A DNA stretch of 64,000 nucleotides, taken from positions 3,162,001-3,226,000 of the forward strand of contig JAECYW010000002.1 of assembly GCA_023014335.1 (NCBI GenBank), read 5' to 3'. Of the stretch, positions 1 to 11,134 are shown piece after piece. Position 1 is the stretch's first letter. Each line of letters begins with the position of its first letter. This stretch comes from Galerina marginata. Lineage: Eukaryota; Basidiomycota; Agaricomycetes; Agaricales; Galerinaceae. The notes under the pieces are model-generated. The model ran no database searches. It had not been told where the DNA came from and worked only from the letters and a program-made list of their open reading frames with translations. The translations under genes were made by a program, and so were the position numbers.

Positions 1-1290
1 TGTACGGCCAAATCGCCGTCCCCCTTATCATACGAGATAACAGTGAAGCGTATTCTAAAACGGGTCTTAAAAATGGCTTTCCAAATATAGGAAGATAAAA
101 AGCTCGACAATACGTACTAATGCCGCCCACAGATGGCGAATGCGCCGTTCTCGGTTTTGATAGGGGATATGAAAAGACTCGGAGAACTTTCAATAAATTT
201 TCAGGGTGCTCGGGTCATTTTAATAGTCGACCATGACGAGATTACACTTAAAATTTCATGGTGGTGCCGCAAGTGTGGTGCCGACCTGTTTGTTAGAATA
301 GGAACGCGCTTCCCTGACTTTTCCAACTCTCTCCGTTAATTACTATGATCAGCAGCTTTATGCAGTGGATAAGAGTTTCACGTTGCTTCTGCCTGTCGCT
401 TTGCCGTTCAACGTGGTGCAAACGTGTTGCCGACATTGGCGCGCCTATTCCCTAGTCAGAATCCCTACCCTTCCGTATCGGGCCAACGATGGTCCCTGTT
501 TGGTCAATGGACCAAATGTCATCAAGAAACCGAAACCACTCGGAATTCGCGGACTTGTGCACCACGCTTCACCGTGACCACGAACGTGGGTCTTGGTGTC
601 TATGATTCTGATCATCCCCTACATTCTTGCTCGACGAAACACCTCCAAACCACTAGGATTAGCTGGTACTGCCACTTCTAGAATTCTGGAGTCTGGCCAT
701 GGACCCGCTGGCGCGAGGGACCGCGCACATTCTAAACCCGAGCAAATTTTGGGCAATATGATATTGTCCAATTAGCTGGAATTTCTCCTTGCGGCCCCTT
801 TGTTGGCATGGCCTCTAACGGCGGCTCCTGTAAGGAGTCGTTTTGAACCTTGAATTCGATTGGACTCATTGGAGACTGGGAATCAATGCTGTAAGTATCT
901 TATCTTTGCTGAATCACCAGTATTTTTCAGGTTTCCGTAATGAAATTTTTGAGGCCAAGAACCTCGTTGCAGTTATCTTTACTCTTAAGACTAATGCAGA
1001 TCGACATTAAATCAGCCGCTCGCTCTCCCCTTTGCGACAGGTCGTCGGGATATGCACACGCATATCTCCGCAAACGACAATGAAGTGCGACCGTTTCCTC
1101 GATTACGCTCTCCCTGGAAAAAGCTGGACAGCAAGCCACGGAAATGAAACAAAACACTCTTCCGCGAGCTACAATTTTTGGCGGGTCTTTGCGTTATCTG
1201 GGTATGCTGCAGTTCGCTCTGGTATAAAATATGAAGGTGGCTGCCCGGAAGTTCTGCATTCGATTCTTCTTTTCCCTTCCTTCCCACTTC
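1..1290. other. 5' region without a recognisable gene
   Basis: Only short open frames occur here on both strands, and none carries a motif I recognise. The last 70 bases contain a TATA-like stretch (TATAAAAT, 1222-1229) just upstream of an in-frame ATG at 1231 and the better start at 1291. The 3' end is therefore probably the promoter of the MFS gene that follows. The rest may hold the end of a gene lying left of the window, but I see nothing to support that. Confidence 0.4.
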
Positions 1291-3868
1291 ATGGCCTCAC
1301 TGCACCCTCTGATGCCTGGATGCAGTGACTCTCCGGAATGCATTGATGAAACCGCTAGACCCAGCCAAATAGACGTGGATGAAGGGTCTGCCTCGGAACA
1401 CCAACAATTAGCAGAAATTATATCGTCCACCATTTCGAAACGTACTCCCCATTTCGATTCACCGACTATATCTCCTTTGTCCCATGTTCGTACGTCTGAA
1501 TACGCCACGACAGTGGCGGTTGCACGTCACGAAGTAGCTTCCCCTTTCCACCCTTTCTCGGCTTACTCTCCATATTCGAGTTCTCCCTCGACGGCAGGTC
1601 AACAGTCGGGCCCCCTCGCCAACCAAAGGCTTTGAAGATGACGATGATGACTTTACTCCTGAACAGGATCGCATGAAGTGGCGTCTGGCGAGCGGATTTT
1701 TTGCTTGCTTTATGGGTGGTTGGGCAGATGGAGGCAAGTTCTATCGCCTATTCCTTTAGCTATACTAAAGTTGGTGCAATTTCCAGTGACAGGAACTGTT
1801 ATGCCTTGTTCGTTACGGACCTTATTTCCACAGTCCCATATTCATTTCTGGATATAGATTTGAAGACGCAGTTCAACTTAACTTCTACTCTGTCTTCTTC
1901 TTTGTTCGCTGGTACGACCTGCGGGTACGGAATTTTTTCTTATAATTATATTGCAAACTCAGCTTCAGTCAAAAAGGTTTTTCGCAGGCACATTTATAGT
2001 CGAAGCCCTCATGAAAAATCTGGGCCGTTCGCGGGGCTCTTCCTTTTTGTTTCCGTTTTTCAAGTTCAGGAGAAGCGGCGCTTTTGATGACGATGTCGCG
2101 TACTCTGATTCGCAAGCCAGATATCTCGTACTTTTACTGGCAAGTGTCGTCCATTCCGCCTACTTCATCATGATGGGCTCCAGAAGTGGATTTCCTGTCA
2201 TGTTTATGGCCTACGTTCTCTCCGCCTTCTCTCGAGCGCTCTTGACCGGTAAGTGGATAGTTGTAATGCCATTACACCTGTCTGAATCTCCTTCTTAAAA
2301 GCGCCTTTGTAAGAGTTCCGTCTCCTTATGCCGAACCTAAGAGGGTAATAATTTGGTTATAGAAATGCCTTCTTTGCCATTGGCCCCAAGCAGGCGCTGG
2401 GATATGGGCTCGGTCTTGCGAGTAAGCGTGTTATTTTCCATAACTTTAACCACAGCCGTTGAAATCTTCGCTAGGCCTTGGAAGCGTGGTCTCTCCGCTC
2501 GTCTGTCAATCCATAATCGCGACAGGCGTCCCTTGGTATCACTTTTACTATGGATCCCTAGTCCTATCTGTGTTTAACATCATGTTACTTGCCATCACAT
2601 TCAAACCCACGTCCAGCGAAACTTTCAAAGAACGTCAAAAGGCATTGAATGAAGCTCGTCGTCGCAAAAACAGGCTCCTTCGCTCTGGCCGTTCTTCGCC
2701 TGTCAATGAGAGCGAGAGTCCTGCAGTCTCCACCGTCAAATTTGACTTTGAAAAAAAGGCACAGAGTGGTCAGCATATTTGCCTTATTTCACTGTCATTG
2801 AGTGTTGTAATCCACTTTGCCTGTAGCTTTACGCAGAGTCTTTGCCATGCCATATCAGTGGGCCATCTCGTTCTTCATTTTATTATATTGTGGAAGGTAT
2901 ACAAACCTACATTTTGGCTTTGAATCGCGGCTCTTACGTTTTGTCGCGTTATCTAGTGAAACCACCACACAGGGTTTTGTGAGTGGCAATCATCAGGGCT
3001 CTTCGTCTACTCTTGTCGAATTCACACTTTTGCGACCAGATGGTCACTTACTTATTATCCACACGGGTAAGTTTCTACGTGGTCCACTCGATTCTTAGCT
3101 TACCATTGTAAATTCAGCATGCCAATCCGAAGACCATTGGGTATGTCACCTCGGGATTCTGGGGAGGCATCAGCATTGGCAGATTTATTTGGGGTTACTA
3201 CATTGCATCGTTAGGAGCCTCTTCGTCAGCCTAAACCCATGCTGAAGTATTCCCCATCTAGCCTTACCTTCACCCAGCGCAAATATGCTGTCCATGCTTG
3301 CATGTAGGTGATACCCTCCCCATTCATTAATGTTGCTGAAGCCAGGTCATCGCATCTTTTGTAGCGGTCTGTTCTTTGGTTGCGATCATCGTGACGAATA
3401 TTCTTGTTGACATTTTAAATCGTAGGATTTGCCGTCGCCTTGCACCTTTCCATTTGGCTTGTTAAATGCAGCATCGAGAACGCAGTCGCCACGAGTTTGA
3501 TCGGTGTTCTCTACGGCCCAATCTTTCCAGCATGTCTTACCATGGCCAATGACATCCTGCCGACCGAGGTCCACATGATCGCCATGGCCTTAATGTGAGT
3601 ATTGTTGACTTCCGATGCGTCCACCATTGACCCGAGATATCCTAAGTTCTTCTTTCGCAAGCCTTGGAGGAGGTGAGCTGGAACAAAACTTATCGTTCTA
3701 CACGGATATTAAAGTTGATCTTTAGCCATTTTCCCTCTGGTGGCCGGCACTATTCTCGATGCCAAAGGCATCCAGACGTTAACCTACCTCACTGTACCAC
3801 TTGCAGCCGCCATGGCTTGCTTCTGGACATTGTTTCCTTCTCGATTGCCATCTCCTCGCCTGAAGTGA
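1291..3868 (+). CDS. BSC6-like major facilitator superfamily transporter
   Basis: This is a multi-exon polytopic membrane protein of the fungal MFS family related to yeast BSC6; the substrate is not known. After a Ser/Pro-rich N-tail and an acidic stretch, the first membrane segment starts near 1672 (MKWRLASGFFACFMGGWADG). Later landmarks are SSSLFAGTTCGY (about 1897-1925), GPKQALGYGLGLA (about 2380), GYVTSGFWGGISIGR (about 3137-3182) and FPACLTMANDILPTEVHM (about 3523-3580). A long cytoplasmic loop rich in K/R and S lies between about 2590 and 2770. The protein ends ...LPSPRLK. I chose ATG 1291; ATG 1231 is also in frame. The N-tail and first helix are one base out of frame at the C5 run 1611-1615; removing one C restores the frame. 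The exon border near 3210-3265 is uncertain. Confidence 0.8.
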
Positions 3869-4409
3869 TCGATTTTGGCTAATTTCGAGATGAGGACATC
3901 TATCTCACGAAAGGTCATAGAATGCACCTTATATCACGACCCACTTAGACTTCCATTTAGAACTTAGATTTTTTGGCCTTGCTTTTAGAATTTAGATTTA
4001 GACTGTACCTATCCACTTGGCTTCATAGGTTCCATAGACTTGAACATTAGATCCATAGACATCCTTATGACTTACTTTTAGACCTATCTTATGCTCACCA
4101 TCAGAGTTGAAACCTCATCATAGATAAGCACATTGACTCGCGAGGCGGATGAATGATGTATAGCTATTAAGTATACGTGGTATGCAGGTGACGATGATAA
4201 ATATATACATACAAGAAAGCTGAAAGCAATACGAATGATACAATGACACTGAAGCAATATGTGGTATGCGTTGGAGGCAGTAGAAATATCGTCGTAAGTG
4301 GGCTGCGCCTAGTCACTGTCCGTGTCAGTGGATGAGCCGGTTTCGTTAGCGTGGTCAATTTCTGTGGACATATGCTTAGGATAAGGCAAAGCGAAGGGAT
4401 ACCAAGTAA
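3869..4409. other. convergent 3' intergenic region
   Basis: AT-rich spacer between the ends of two converging genes. It has short repeated 'acttag/catagac'-type words around 3950-4100 but no coding signal. It probably holds both transcription terminators. Confidence 0.5.
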
Positions 4410-6149
4410 TTAAGTCGCACCGATGTGGTAGTCTGGTACATGGATGGGCTGGGGACGGGGAGGGGTGGGCCGTTTAGGAGGGCCGGTGCCCATTGCTGGT
4501 GGCCGGCCTCGGTTGGCGCTACCCCCAATAGGTCGATTCGGACTCTGTGATGAAAATGACGATGAGGGAGTGGCAGCAGTATAGGCAGCTTCAGGCGAAG
4601 AGTCTCTCGATGATGCGGAAGATCGCTCGAGGAAGGAGGCCGTTGACGAGTCGCGTAGTTTGGATGGTACCTTTGACTGAGATGTGGTGGAAGGAGAGTA
4701 GTGCGACTGCGAAGAAGGTCCGTCAGGTTCGGTGGGGTGTAAAGAGAAAGAAAAAGTTGATGTCGGTAAACCTACGTTGGTCGGTAGTCCAGATAAGTCC
4801 GGATCGGCTTTGACGCGCATGACGGGCGATCCTAAGGATAACAAGTATATATGTGTGGACAAAGATGGGGCAGTCAACAAACCGGCAGGCTTGCCCTTCT
4901 TCGATTTCTTGTTCGGCGATATTTGAGGAGATCCAGGCTGCAAGGCCATCGTCATCATTAGCCAAGCGAGTTTTATTCCGATTTAGAAATATCATTACCC
5001 GTTTCCGCTTGAGGGTGAAATCACTCTCGTCCGCTGTAAAACCGCGATACAACATTATGAGCTTAAGTTGTAAACATGCTTATGAAGACTGCGAACCTGT
5101 TTTCTTTCCTTTGGCTTTACCTTTACCTTTACCGTTGCCGTTTGTCCTGTCATCTGACATGTTGCCGGCATCAGACATCGGTGACGCAGATCGTCCAGCT
5201 TCTGAAGGTTGTCTGGACACGAAAATAGATAAAAGTGGAATATTTAAAATACTGGAGGAAGGAGGAGTCGTAGGAATAAGAGGACTGACTTGGGCTTTGC
5301 GTTCCCTCTCACTGCGCCTCTTCGCGCGTTATTGAAACCCATACAGGATGTAAGATGGGGTGCGAGTCTGTTAGGCGCCATCTGGGCAGGCACATAGTGC
5401 AAGCATGAGCGAAGCATATTCTTCCAAAGTTTCGAGTGCAGAAAGGAGGTTCATACATACCGTCCTTGAACACGACACGCACTCGAGGAGCAGCTCGCCA
5501 TTCGCTCCTTTCAAACTCGTCGGTGTGCTCGTGCCAGTGCCGTTGGCCTGTGTCTTGGTCGCATTGGCATCGTTGCTGCCCGTAGAGGACGAGGGTGTAT
5601 CCCCCCGTTGTCCCGAGGCAGAAGCTTGGGAGGTTCCGTCATTGTTCGCTGCCGATGCGGAGTTGTGGACTAGAAGTCAAAATGATTTCGTCAACAAACC
5701 GTGTACTGACAAAATAAATAAACCAAGTGGACACTGCTCTGGGGGGAGTTGGCCATTTTATACTTACTGGATCCACATCTATAAGTTTAATTAAAAATAA
5801 GCACGAGGGGAAATTGGATTAGCGCTCTCCAGGAATTCGTTGACTTCGTCTCCGTGCTAGGGACGTATTACAAACAATAAGGAGAGACGTACTGCGTATT
5901 GCACACGCTGCAGACCGACCTCGCCCGCAAGACCTCGCGATGCGACTGGAGCGTGGCATCCATGACGAGCTCGTCGAGCATAGCCGCGAACACGCGTGCC
6001 GTCTGGATGTCCAGCCAAAATTCACACAAATATCCAAGACGCCGGAGAATGGGGAAACGACACCGTTCTTCAACGACATAATCAGCATAGAAGTGAGGTC
6101 GACGACGTACCAAGGCCGCTAGTGTTTCCTCTCGCTCCGACTTGGGCAT
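4410..6149 (-). CDS. SGF11: SAGA-associated factor 11 (Sgf11-type zinc finger)
   Basis: Structural subunit of the SAGA histone H2B deubiquitinase module, where Sgf11 links Ubp8 and Sus1 (family knowledge). Seen here: an N-terminal helix FAAMLDELVMDATLQSHREV, then a CSVCNTQC motif, then the diagnostic zinc finger ECVSCSR-TMAPNRLAPHLTSCMGF-NNARRG (C-x2-C...H-x3-C). A Lys/Gly-rich tract and a Ser/Pro-rich tail follow, ending HIGAT. Exons I can place: 6149-6111, 6002-5893, a micro-exon 5778-5768, 5669-5461, 5381-5290 and 5212-5097, then further exons to the stop at 4410. All phases agree. The first intron (6110-6003, 108 nt, donor GTACGT) is a multiple of three, so the frame looks open through it. 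The start at 6149 is the first in-frame ATG. An upstream 5' exon is possible. Confidence 0.85.
5768..5778 (-). other. 11-nt micro-exon of SGF11
   Basis: The 11 bases ATGTGGATCCA (minus strand) sit between a perfect acceptor (TTATAG) and donor (GTAAGT). The upstream exon ends in phase 2 (..CA, 5893) and the downstream exon begins at 5669. Only with these 11 bases does the frame join as Q-C-G-S-I-H-N-S, supplying the Cys expected in the CxxCxTxC motif. Skipping it would put the zinc-finger exon out of frame. Confidence 0.8.
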
Positions 6150-6773
6150 GGGGGGCACTGGGGCAGGCTTAGGCTGTCCGGAAGATGAGCTTCTTTTTCG
6201 AGCAGGTGCCAGTTTCTCAACCGGGCGTCTATTCTGATGCCCTTGGCTTTGATGTAGCACGGTGCACTGAGTGGCGGAGGTAGCGGAAGAGGTGGAAGCA
6301 AATGAAATATACGCGACAATTACGAGCAGTCACGCTTCGCGGAGAGCAATTGTTGAAGCCTGCTAATCCCCACGTGAGGCTTCCGCGCCAAGTCAGGCTG
6401 GGATCTCGACAACCAGACAGTTGACAATGAAACCGTATGCGGATTTGTGTGAAGTAAATTAGCTAGTCGCCAGACTCGAGGAAACGGTGGCTTGCAGTAA
6501 AATTAACGGGAGGACGCGTCAAATTATAGATGCAAAGATCAGGGTCATAAAGAAATAAATTCTAGTAGCCGGTCGTGATAAGATAAACATGAGAGATCGT
6601 CATCGAAAAAAAAACTCGTAATGGTTGTCATCTATAGTTGAACGAACAAAACAAAAAAGTAATAGTAATTGAACGCTGAACATTAAACAGTATATAGTCA
6701 TGAGATGTAGGCATATTTTTTTTCTAACCGTGAAATTCTTTTCAACCGCCTCTCAATCCTTTAGAACCTCCAA
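6150..6773. other. intergenic region between SGF11 and the CBS/PB1 gene
   Basis: Both flanking genes are on the minus strand, so this holds the promoter of SGF11 and the 3' end of the CBS/PB1 gene. It is AT-rich between 6480 and 6760. No coding feature is recognised. A non-coding or short 5' exon of SGF11 could lie here. Confidence 0.4.
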
Positions 6774-9227
6774 TCAATAATTGTTCGAGGTCAATCTTGA
6801 TATCGTGAAAACGCCAATAATAACCACCGCCAATGCCCCAATGCTAGCAGGCAACAACATGTCCTTCGGAATCCCAAACACATCATCTCCTCCACCTTGA
6901 TGGCGACCAACCTGGGGATGCGGCTGCGGCTGCGGCTGAGGAGCAACAGGCTCCGGACTGGCCTCCTTAGCAGGCGTCGGAGTTGTAGTAGGCGTGCTGC
7001 TCGCCACAAACTCTGCCTTCTCCACCTCCCTCACCTCCTGGGCAGCAGCAGCAGTCGCCGCCGCCGCTTTCGCCTCACTCTTCCCTGCGCCGGCCTCTAC
7101 CCAGCCTTTGCCACCCTGCACGAACAGAACCACTCGGTCGGTGCCAGCGCCGCGCGCTATTTTCACTGCCTCAGCGACATCGTGGTCAGAGGTTATCAGC
7201 ACAGTGTCGCCGTCCGCGTCTGTGTACGAGAGATGGAAGTCAATGGGGTCCGGGCGGGGTGTGTCCTCGGACGCGGGCTGCCACTCCGTGAAGAAGGGGT
7301 CTGTGGCGAGTTTGCCGGAGACGACCTCGCGGAGGTGCTCAACGTCATCGTGGCGCGCCTGGAAGCGGTGCGTACGGCCGCCCGGGGTCCTAAACTTGAA
7401 GACGTAGGTTCCATCGTCAGCTGGGACGGCTACAACACCGGCAGGCACGCTCAGACCCTTCTGTTTGGCGTAGCCTTCAAGGGCGGAAACGTGATCGTCG
7501 TCCATGACCGAGGCAGAGTCGTTGGGGTGCACTTCGGAGTGAGGGGACTGTTGGAGGTGGAGGTCGTTGAAAGATGGGAAGGAGTGGAGGTCGGTTCCTG
7601 CATGACGCGATCCCGAGATAACGGATTCGCCGTCTTCGTGTCCGATAGAATCGAAGAAACGACCCCACATAGGACCACCCTCTGCTTCGTTGTGGCCACT
7701 GTCGCCTGCCATGGCATTCATCTAAAATACTATGAGCTAAAGAAACATTAGGGATGGACTGCCAATTCACCTGTTCCAAGGTGGCATAGGTCAGCTTCAA
7801 GACGTCGACGATGGCTACAAGTCGTCCATCACCCTCAACGACAGGAAGATTGAGATAATGGCCGTCTAAAAATAAATGAGCGAGAAGCAAGTAATACCAT
7901 GCAATCAAGCTCACTGTGCATCTTCTTCAACGCATCATGGACACTCATTGACGGAGGCGCGGTATCAGGATGCGGCGTCATGACGCGTACAACGCTACAC
8001 CTGCCCGCATCCAAGCCAGCCGCAATAACTCTGAGTACGACGTCCTTGCTGGTGAAGATACCTGCAATCCTATGTACGCCTTGTATACCAGGGCTCTGCG
8101 GTCCAGAAGGCTCCATGACACAAACAGCAGTGGTCCTGCGCTCCTTCATCAGTTTCGCGACTTCGCGCACGGTGGTCTTCGGGCCAACGGTCGCGGGCTG
8201 GGTACGCGAGTCCATGACAGTGGTGAGGTCAGGGAGGGCGGTCTTTTCGCGCAACTTCTCGGCCCAAGCGAGCATGGCGGCAGCCTGTGGGTTCGACCCA
8301 ACCGCGCCGCCGAGCTCAGACTGCACGCCAGCCATGGCTGTGAAAAGCTGCTCGGAAGCGGCGGAGCTTCGTTCGACCTTACCGAGGGCCTCATGGAATA
8401 CTTTGGTGATGTCCAAGAGACCAACGACGTTTCCGTCCTCGTTACACACAGGCTGTCATAGAAGTTTTAAATGAGAACAAGAAAATATGCGGGACACGTA
8501 CTAAATGCCTGAAATGCTTGGACACCATGAGCTCCAAAGCCTCGGTTGCACTGGTCGTATCGCGAGTGACCATGGGGTTGCGGGTCATAATTTGACTAAC
8601 AGGAGTCGTGTGTGGGTCGAGTCCTTCTGCCGTCACCTACAACACTACATAAACAGTGGTTCAAGGACGAAAATAAGTAACCCACCCTATACGCCAAATC
8701 TTTCGCGGTGAAAATCCCACTCAGTCCCTCTTCATCGTCGACGACGAGAACACAGTCGGTGCGCTTAGCGGCACATAACTGACTAGCTTCGGCGACGGTG
8801 ATATTTTCCGGAACGGTGAGTGCCGGGCTGGGCTTGAGAGCAGCGACAGTGCCTTTGGCAGCAGCGGCCTTGCCCCCGCGCTTCGAGGAGCGCTGCTGGT
8901 TGTGCGTTGTCGAGATCGTACGCTTACGCGACAGCTCAGACTCGATCTTCTTGCGGATAGCCTACATTGCGTGCCGTTAAATACATGAAAAACAAATTTG
9001 TTCGGAGCGTCATCACACACCTCGTCTCTCTTGGATTGCTTCCTCCGCGTCTCGGACACAGACACGCCGCTTTGGAAGCCAGATACGGACGACATGGACA
9101 CCGAAGAGGTTTGGGTATGACTGTGAGTGCTAACAAGAGTATTAGAGCGGGGAGCGGTGGGCCGGGGAGAGGTAGCGCGTTCTGGGCTGGCAGGAAAAGC
9201 AATGGGCGGCGGGGCTGGGGAATGAGG
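6774..9227 (-). CDS. CBS-domain and PB1-domain membrane protein (Mug70-like), 5' end disrupted
   Basis: Domain order in the minus-strand protein: Ser/Pro-rich N-tail, two CBS repeats (ISGIFTAKDLAYRV, then MTRNPMVTRDTTSATEAL...), a linker, two more CBS repeats (IFTSKDVVLRVIAAG; LPVVEGDGRLVAIVDVLKLT), a PB1 domain (TYVFKFRTPGGRTHRFQA near 7390-7340; acidic DADGDTVLITSDHDVAEAV), and a C-terminal membrane anchor (about 6850-6785). This matches fungal proteins related to S. pombe mug70. CBS pairs usually sense adenosine nucleotides; PB1 mediates protein pairing. Several short introns are visible, for example ...TLEQ|MNAMAG at 7719. An inverted-repeat element interrupts exon 1 at 9227, cutting off the original start (10375). 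The next in-frame ATG is at 9095, so an N-terminally shortened protein is possible. Confidence 0.85.
9221..9227. repeat. target-site duplication, left copy (AATGAGG)
   Basis: AATGAGG directly abuts the left terminal inverted repeat and is repeated at 10333-10339 next to the right one. In the gene it reads CCT CAT T on the minus strand, in frame on both sides. This shows that the two flanks were once contiguous. Confidence 0.9.
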
Positions 9228-9260
9228 CCCAGTGAAAAGTCCGTCTAGGGAAATCAAGGC
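9228..9260 (+). repeat. left terminal inverted repeat
   Basis: 33 bases starting CCCAGTGAAAAG, matching the reverse complement of 10300-10332 at 32 of 33 positions. It abuts the AATGAGG duplication. Confidence 0.9.
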
Positions 9261-10299
9261 AAGTCGAGGGAAAGTCTAATTTTGGTTCAATCGATATAGG
9301 GAGATCAGGGCAAATCGAACGACATAATAAATTTGAGCATTTGATCAAATTGAACCAAAGTTGGCCTTCAACTACTTTGACTAACATTTGCCAATTCGAG
9401 TGACAACAAGGCTGGTCGAGATAACTCTCCTCAAACTCTCCTGTTCCTTCTTCGTTGGTTTCGCGTGAGAATAGGACTTATAAAGTCCAACGTGTTCCAT
9501 TGCCACGACACATCCTCCTTCCTCTTGCCACCATCGACGCCGTATGGCAGTGCCTCCTCCCTTCCCCTCCCTCTGTCCCACCATGTAAGTCGCTTTCGAG
9601 ACTGTGAAGGGTCTACATACTGACCCTACTCTCGTCTAATGAAGCCGATGTGAGGCAACTCAATGGGCGTGTACGCTGTCGAAGGGTGTTACGGAGCCGG
9701 GAACGGGGGTTAGTTAGCACGATGCGTATTTTGAAACATTCCGAGTCCAAGTCCTCCTCGACGTTCATTTAGCTTTCTGGCCAGGTTTTCGTGTCGGACG
9801 CCGTGGCTTTCACATGGTGAGTTGTTGGTCCCCCCATCGTTACGGCGGCTTCTGCTAACAAACTCAGTGTCCTAGGTGGTTAACGTGGTTCCCCGGAGCA
9901 GGATTCAATGTGTGGAAGTCGAACACACTTGGCCATTTCCTCGCGTTTTCGGGTACTCTATGTAAAGAGTCGTGCGCAGAGTCAACGGAGAATATGGTAG
10001 CCTTAGAATATATCTGTCAATCAGTAGTAGTATCTGTGTATTCTTTTCGTAGCGGACCAGTCAATATATGCGCTGATTATATTGAATTCCAAAAACATCA
10101 GTTTATAATCGAGGGATATCAAGGAGATTCGAGAATGGGAAAGGAGGTTCAGTACTAAATCAATCGAGGCGTATCGAAGGGAATGCAAATTGACTGTATT
10201 TCCTTGGCTGGGCTCGAATAGCCTCGATTAGTTGTGCAAAAAATCGATGGTCAGCGATTGTGATCGAGACTGTCCAAATTTGTTTGACAGCCTCGATCA

Positions 10300-10332
10300 G
10301 CCTTGATTTCCCTCGACGGACTTTTCACTGGG
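10300..10332 (-). repeat. right terminal inverted repeat
   Basis: Reverse complement of the left end with one mismatch. It ends ...CTTTTCACTGGG directly before the second AATGAGG copy. Confidence 0.9.
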
Positions 10333-10375
10333 AATGAGGACGAGGGTTGTGGCTAGGGACGGGTATACGGGACAT
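10333..10375 (-). pseudogene. displaced 5' coding fragment of the CBS/PB1 gene
   Basis: On the minus strand, ATG at 10375 follows a TGA and opens MSRIPVPSHNPRPH, which runs to the target-site duplication at 10339-10333. Joining this copy to the sequence left of 9221 continues in the same frame into SPAPPPIAFPASPER and the known exon 1. So codons 1-14 are separated from the rest of the gene by the element. The first 12 codons plus the duplication confirm the ancestral start. Confidence 0.85.
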
Positions 10376-10464
10376 TCAGCCTAACACACTACACAGCCAG
10401 TTCAGTCCAAAATTCAGCCCATCCATATTTGTCCATGTTTACACAATATTATCTAATGCTCGCT

Positions 10465-10814
10465 TTAGGCTCTTGTCTTCCGAACACCGCCCCTGTTTCT
10501 CGACTGGTACACCGTGTACGCATAGTATCCTCCTCCAAGAACTGCAATGGCGACGAAATTGGCTACAGGTGGGCGTTAATGGGATTCCGCGAAACGGGGG
10601 TCGGATGCATACCTGCAATAAACCCAATGACGCCCGAAAAGATATCCGTGACCATCGCGATCAGGTGCTTGACCACGCTGAAGACACTGTTGACCACGTC
10701 GACTCCAAGCGCGAATATCGCTTGGAACACGGCCAGGACAGAGTTTGCGAGAGAGATGAAGATGCCCACTATGGCGGTGAAGAAATTTGTTACGGCTTGT
10801 ACGACGGAAGGCAT
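10465..10814 (-). CDS. small hydrophobic membrane protein, unknown function
   Basis: Two exons (10814-10613 and 10562-10465) joined in phase 1 (...GFIA|ANFVAIAVLGG). The product is about 99 aa. It starts MPSVVQAVTNFFTAIVG, is strongly hydrophobic over its first 70 residues (two likely membrane segments), has a further segment after the splice (VAIAVLGGGYYAYTVYQ), and ends basic (GGVRKTRA). Its stop is only 90 bp from the original start of the CBS/PB1 gene downstream, so the two are tandem on the minus strand. I do not recognise the family; conservation among related fungi is likely but unchecked. Confidence 0.7.
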
Positions 10815-11134
10815 GGTTATTTGTTTGAATTCCCAACCTCAGTCCAGAACTTATACGCTTCAGCACAACCGACGTCATACCCCACCAGCGTCATAATAGA
10901 TCCACTTCTAGGTCGGACAGCATAATTAGCATTGTAAGCGCGCAGTAAATAAACAACATCCTTCTAATAAAAAATAACGCCTATTACAACGAGAGCAAGA
11001 GATTCGTTCACGCACAGCCCACAAATAATGCTATGGTTATTTCCAGCCTTATCTACTTTCCAACACCAGGGGCACATTAACCACTTTCACCATGTCCATC
11101 GGAATTAGGAACATTCGAAAGAATCTGGAAGAAA
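10815..11134. other. short intergenic region
   Basis: Holds the upstream region of the small membrane protein gene and the 3' side of the TMEM33-like gene, both on the minus strand. No other feature seen. Confidence 0.4.

Larger units (their letters stand above)
9228..10332. mobile_element. 1105-bp non-autonomous DNA transposon with 33-bp terminal inverted repeats
   Basis: The ends are inverted repeats of 33 bp with one mismatch, beginning CCCAGTGAAAAGTCCGTC, flanked by a 7-bp direct repeat (AATGAGG). An 8-bp repeat is also possible if one G is assigned to the flank. Sub-terminal regions carry many short words related to CCTCGAT/AATCGAGG in both orientations. No transposase motif is visible, so it must rely on an enzyme encoded elsewhere. 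The interior (about 9540-9960) contains GTAAGT and GTGAGT donors and a GCTAAC-branch/CAG acceptor near 9857-9868, as if a fragment of an intron-containing gene had been captured. The superfamily is not settled; hAT-like elements make 8-bp duplications. Confidence 0.88.

Noticed and set aside
6897..7751. 284-codon + strand open frame
   Set aside because: It is the antisense of the PB1/C-terminal exon of the CBS/PB1 gene. Its composition (Arg/Leu-rich) is typical of a shadow frame and no motif is present.
9255..9257. TTG-initiated reading frame giving the CBS/PB1 protein a new N-terminus inside the element
   Set aside because: The element-derived frame has no ATG; TTG initiation is unlikely in a fungal nuclear gene. 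The next ATG in frame is 9095.
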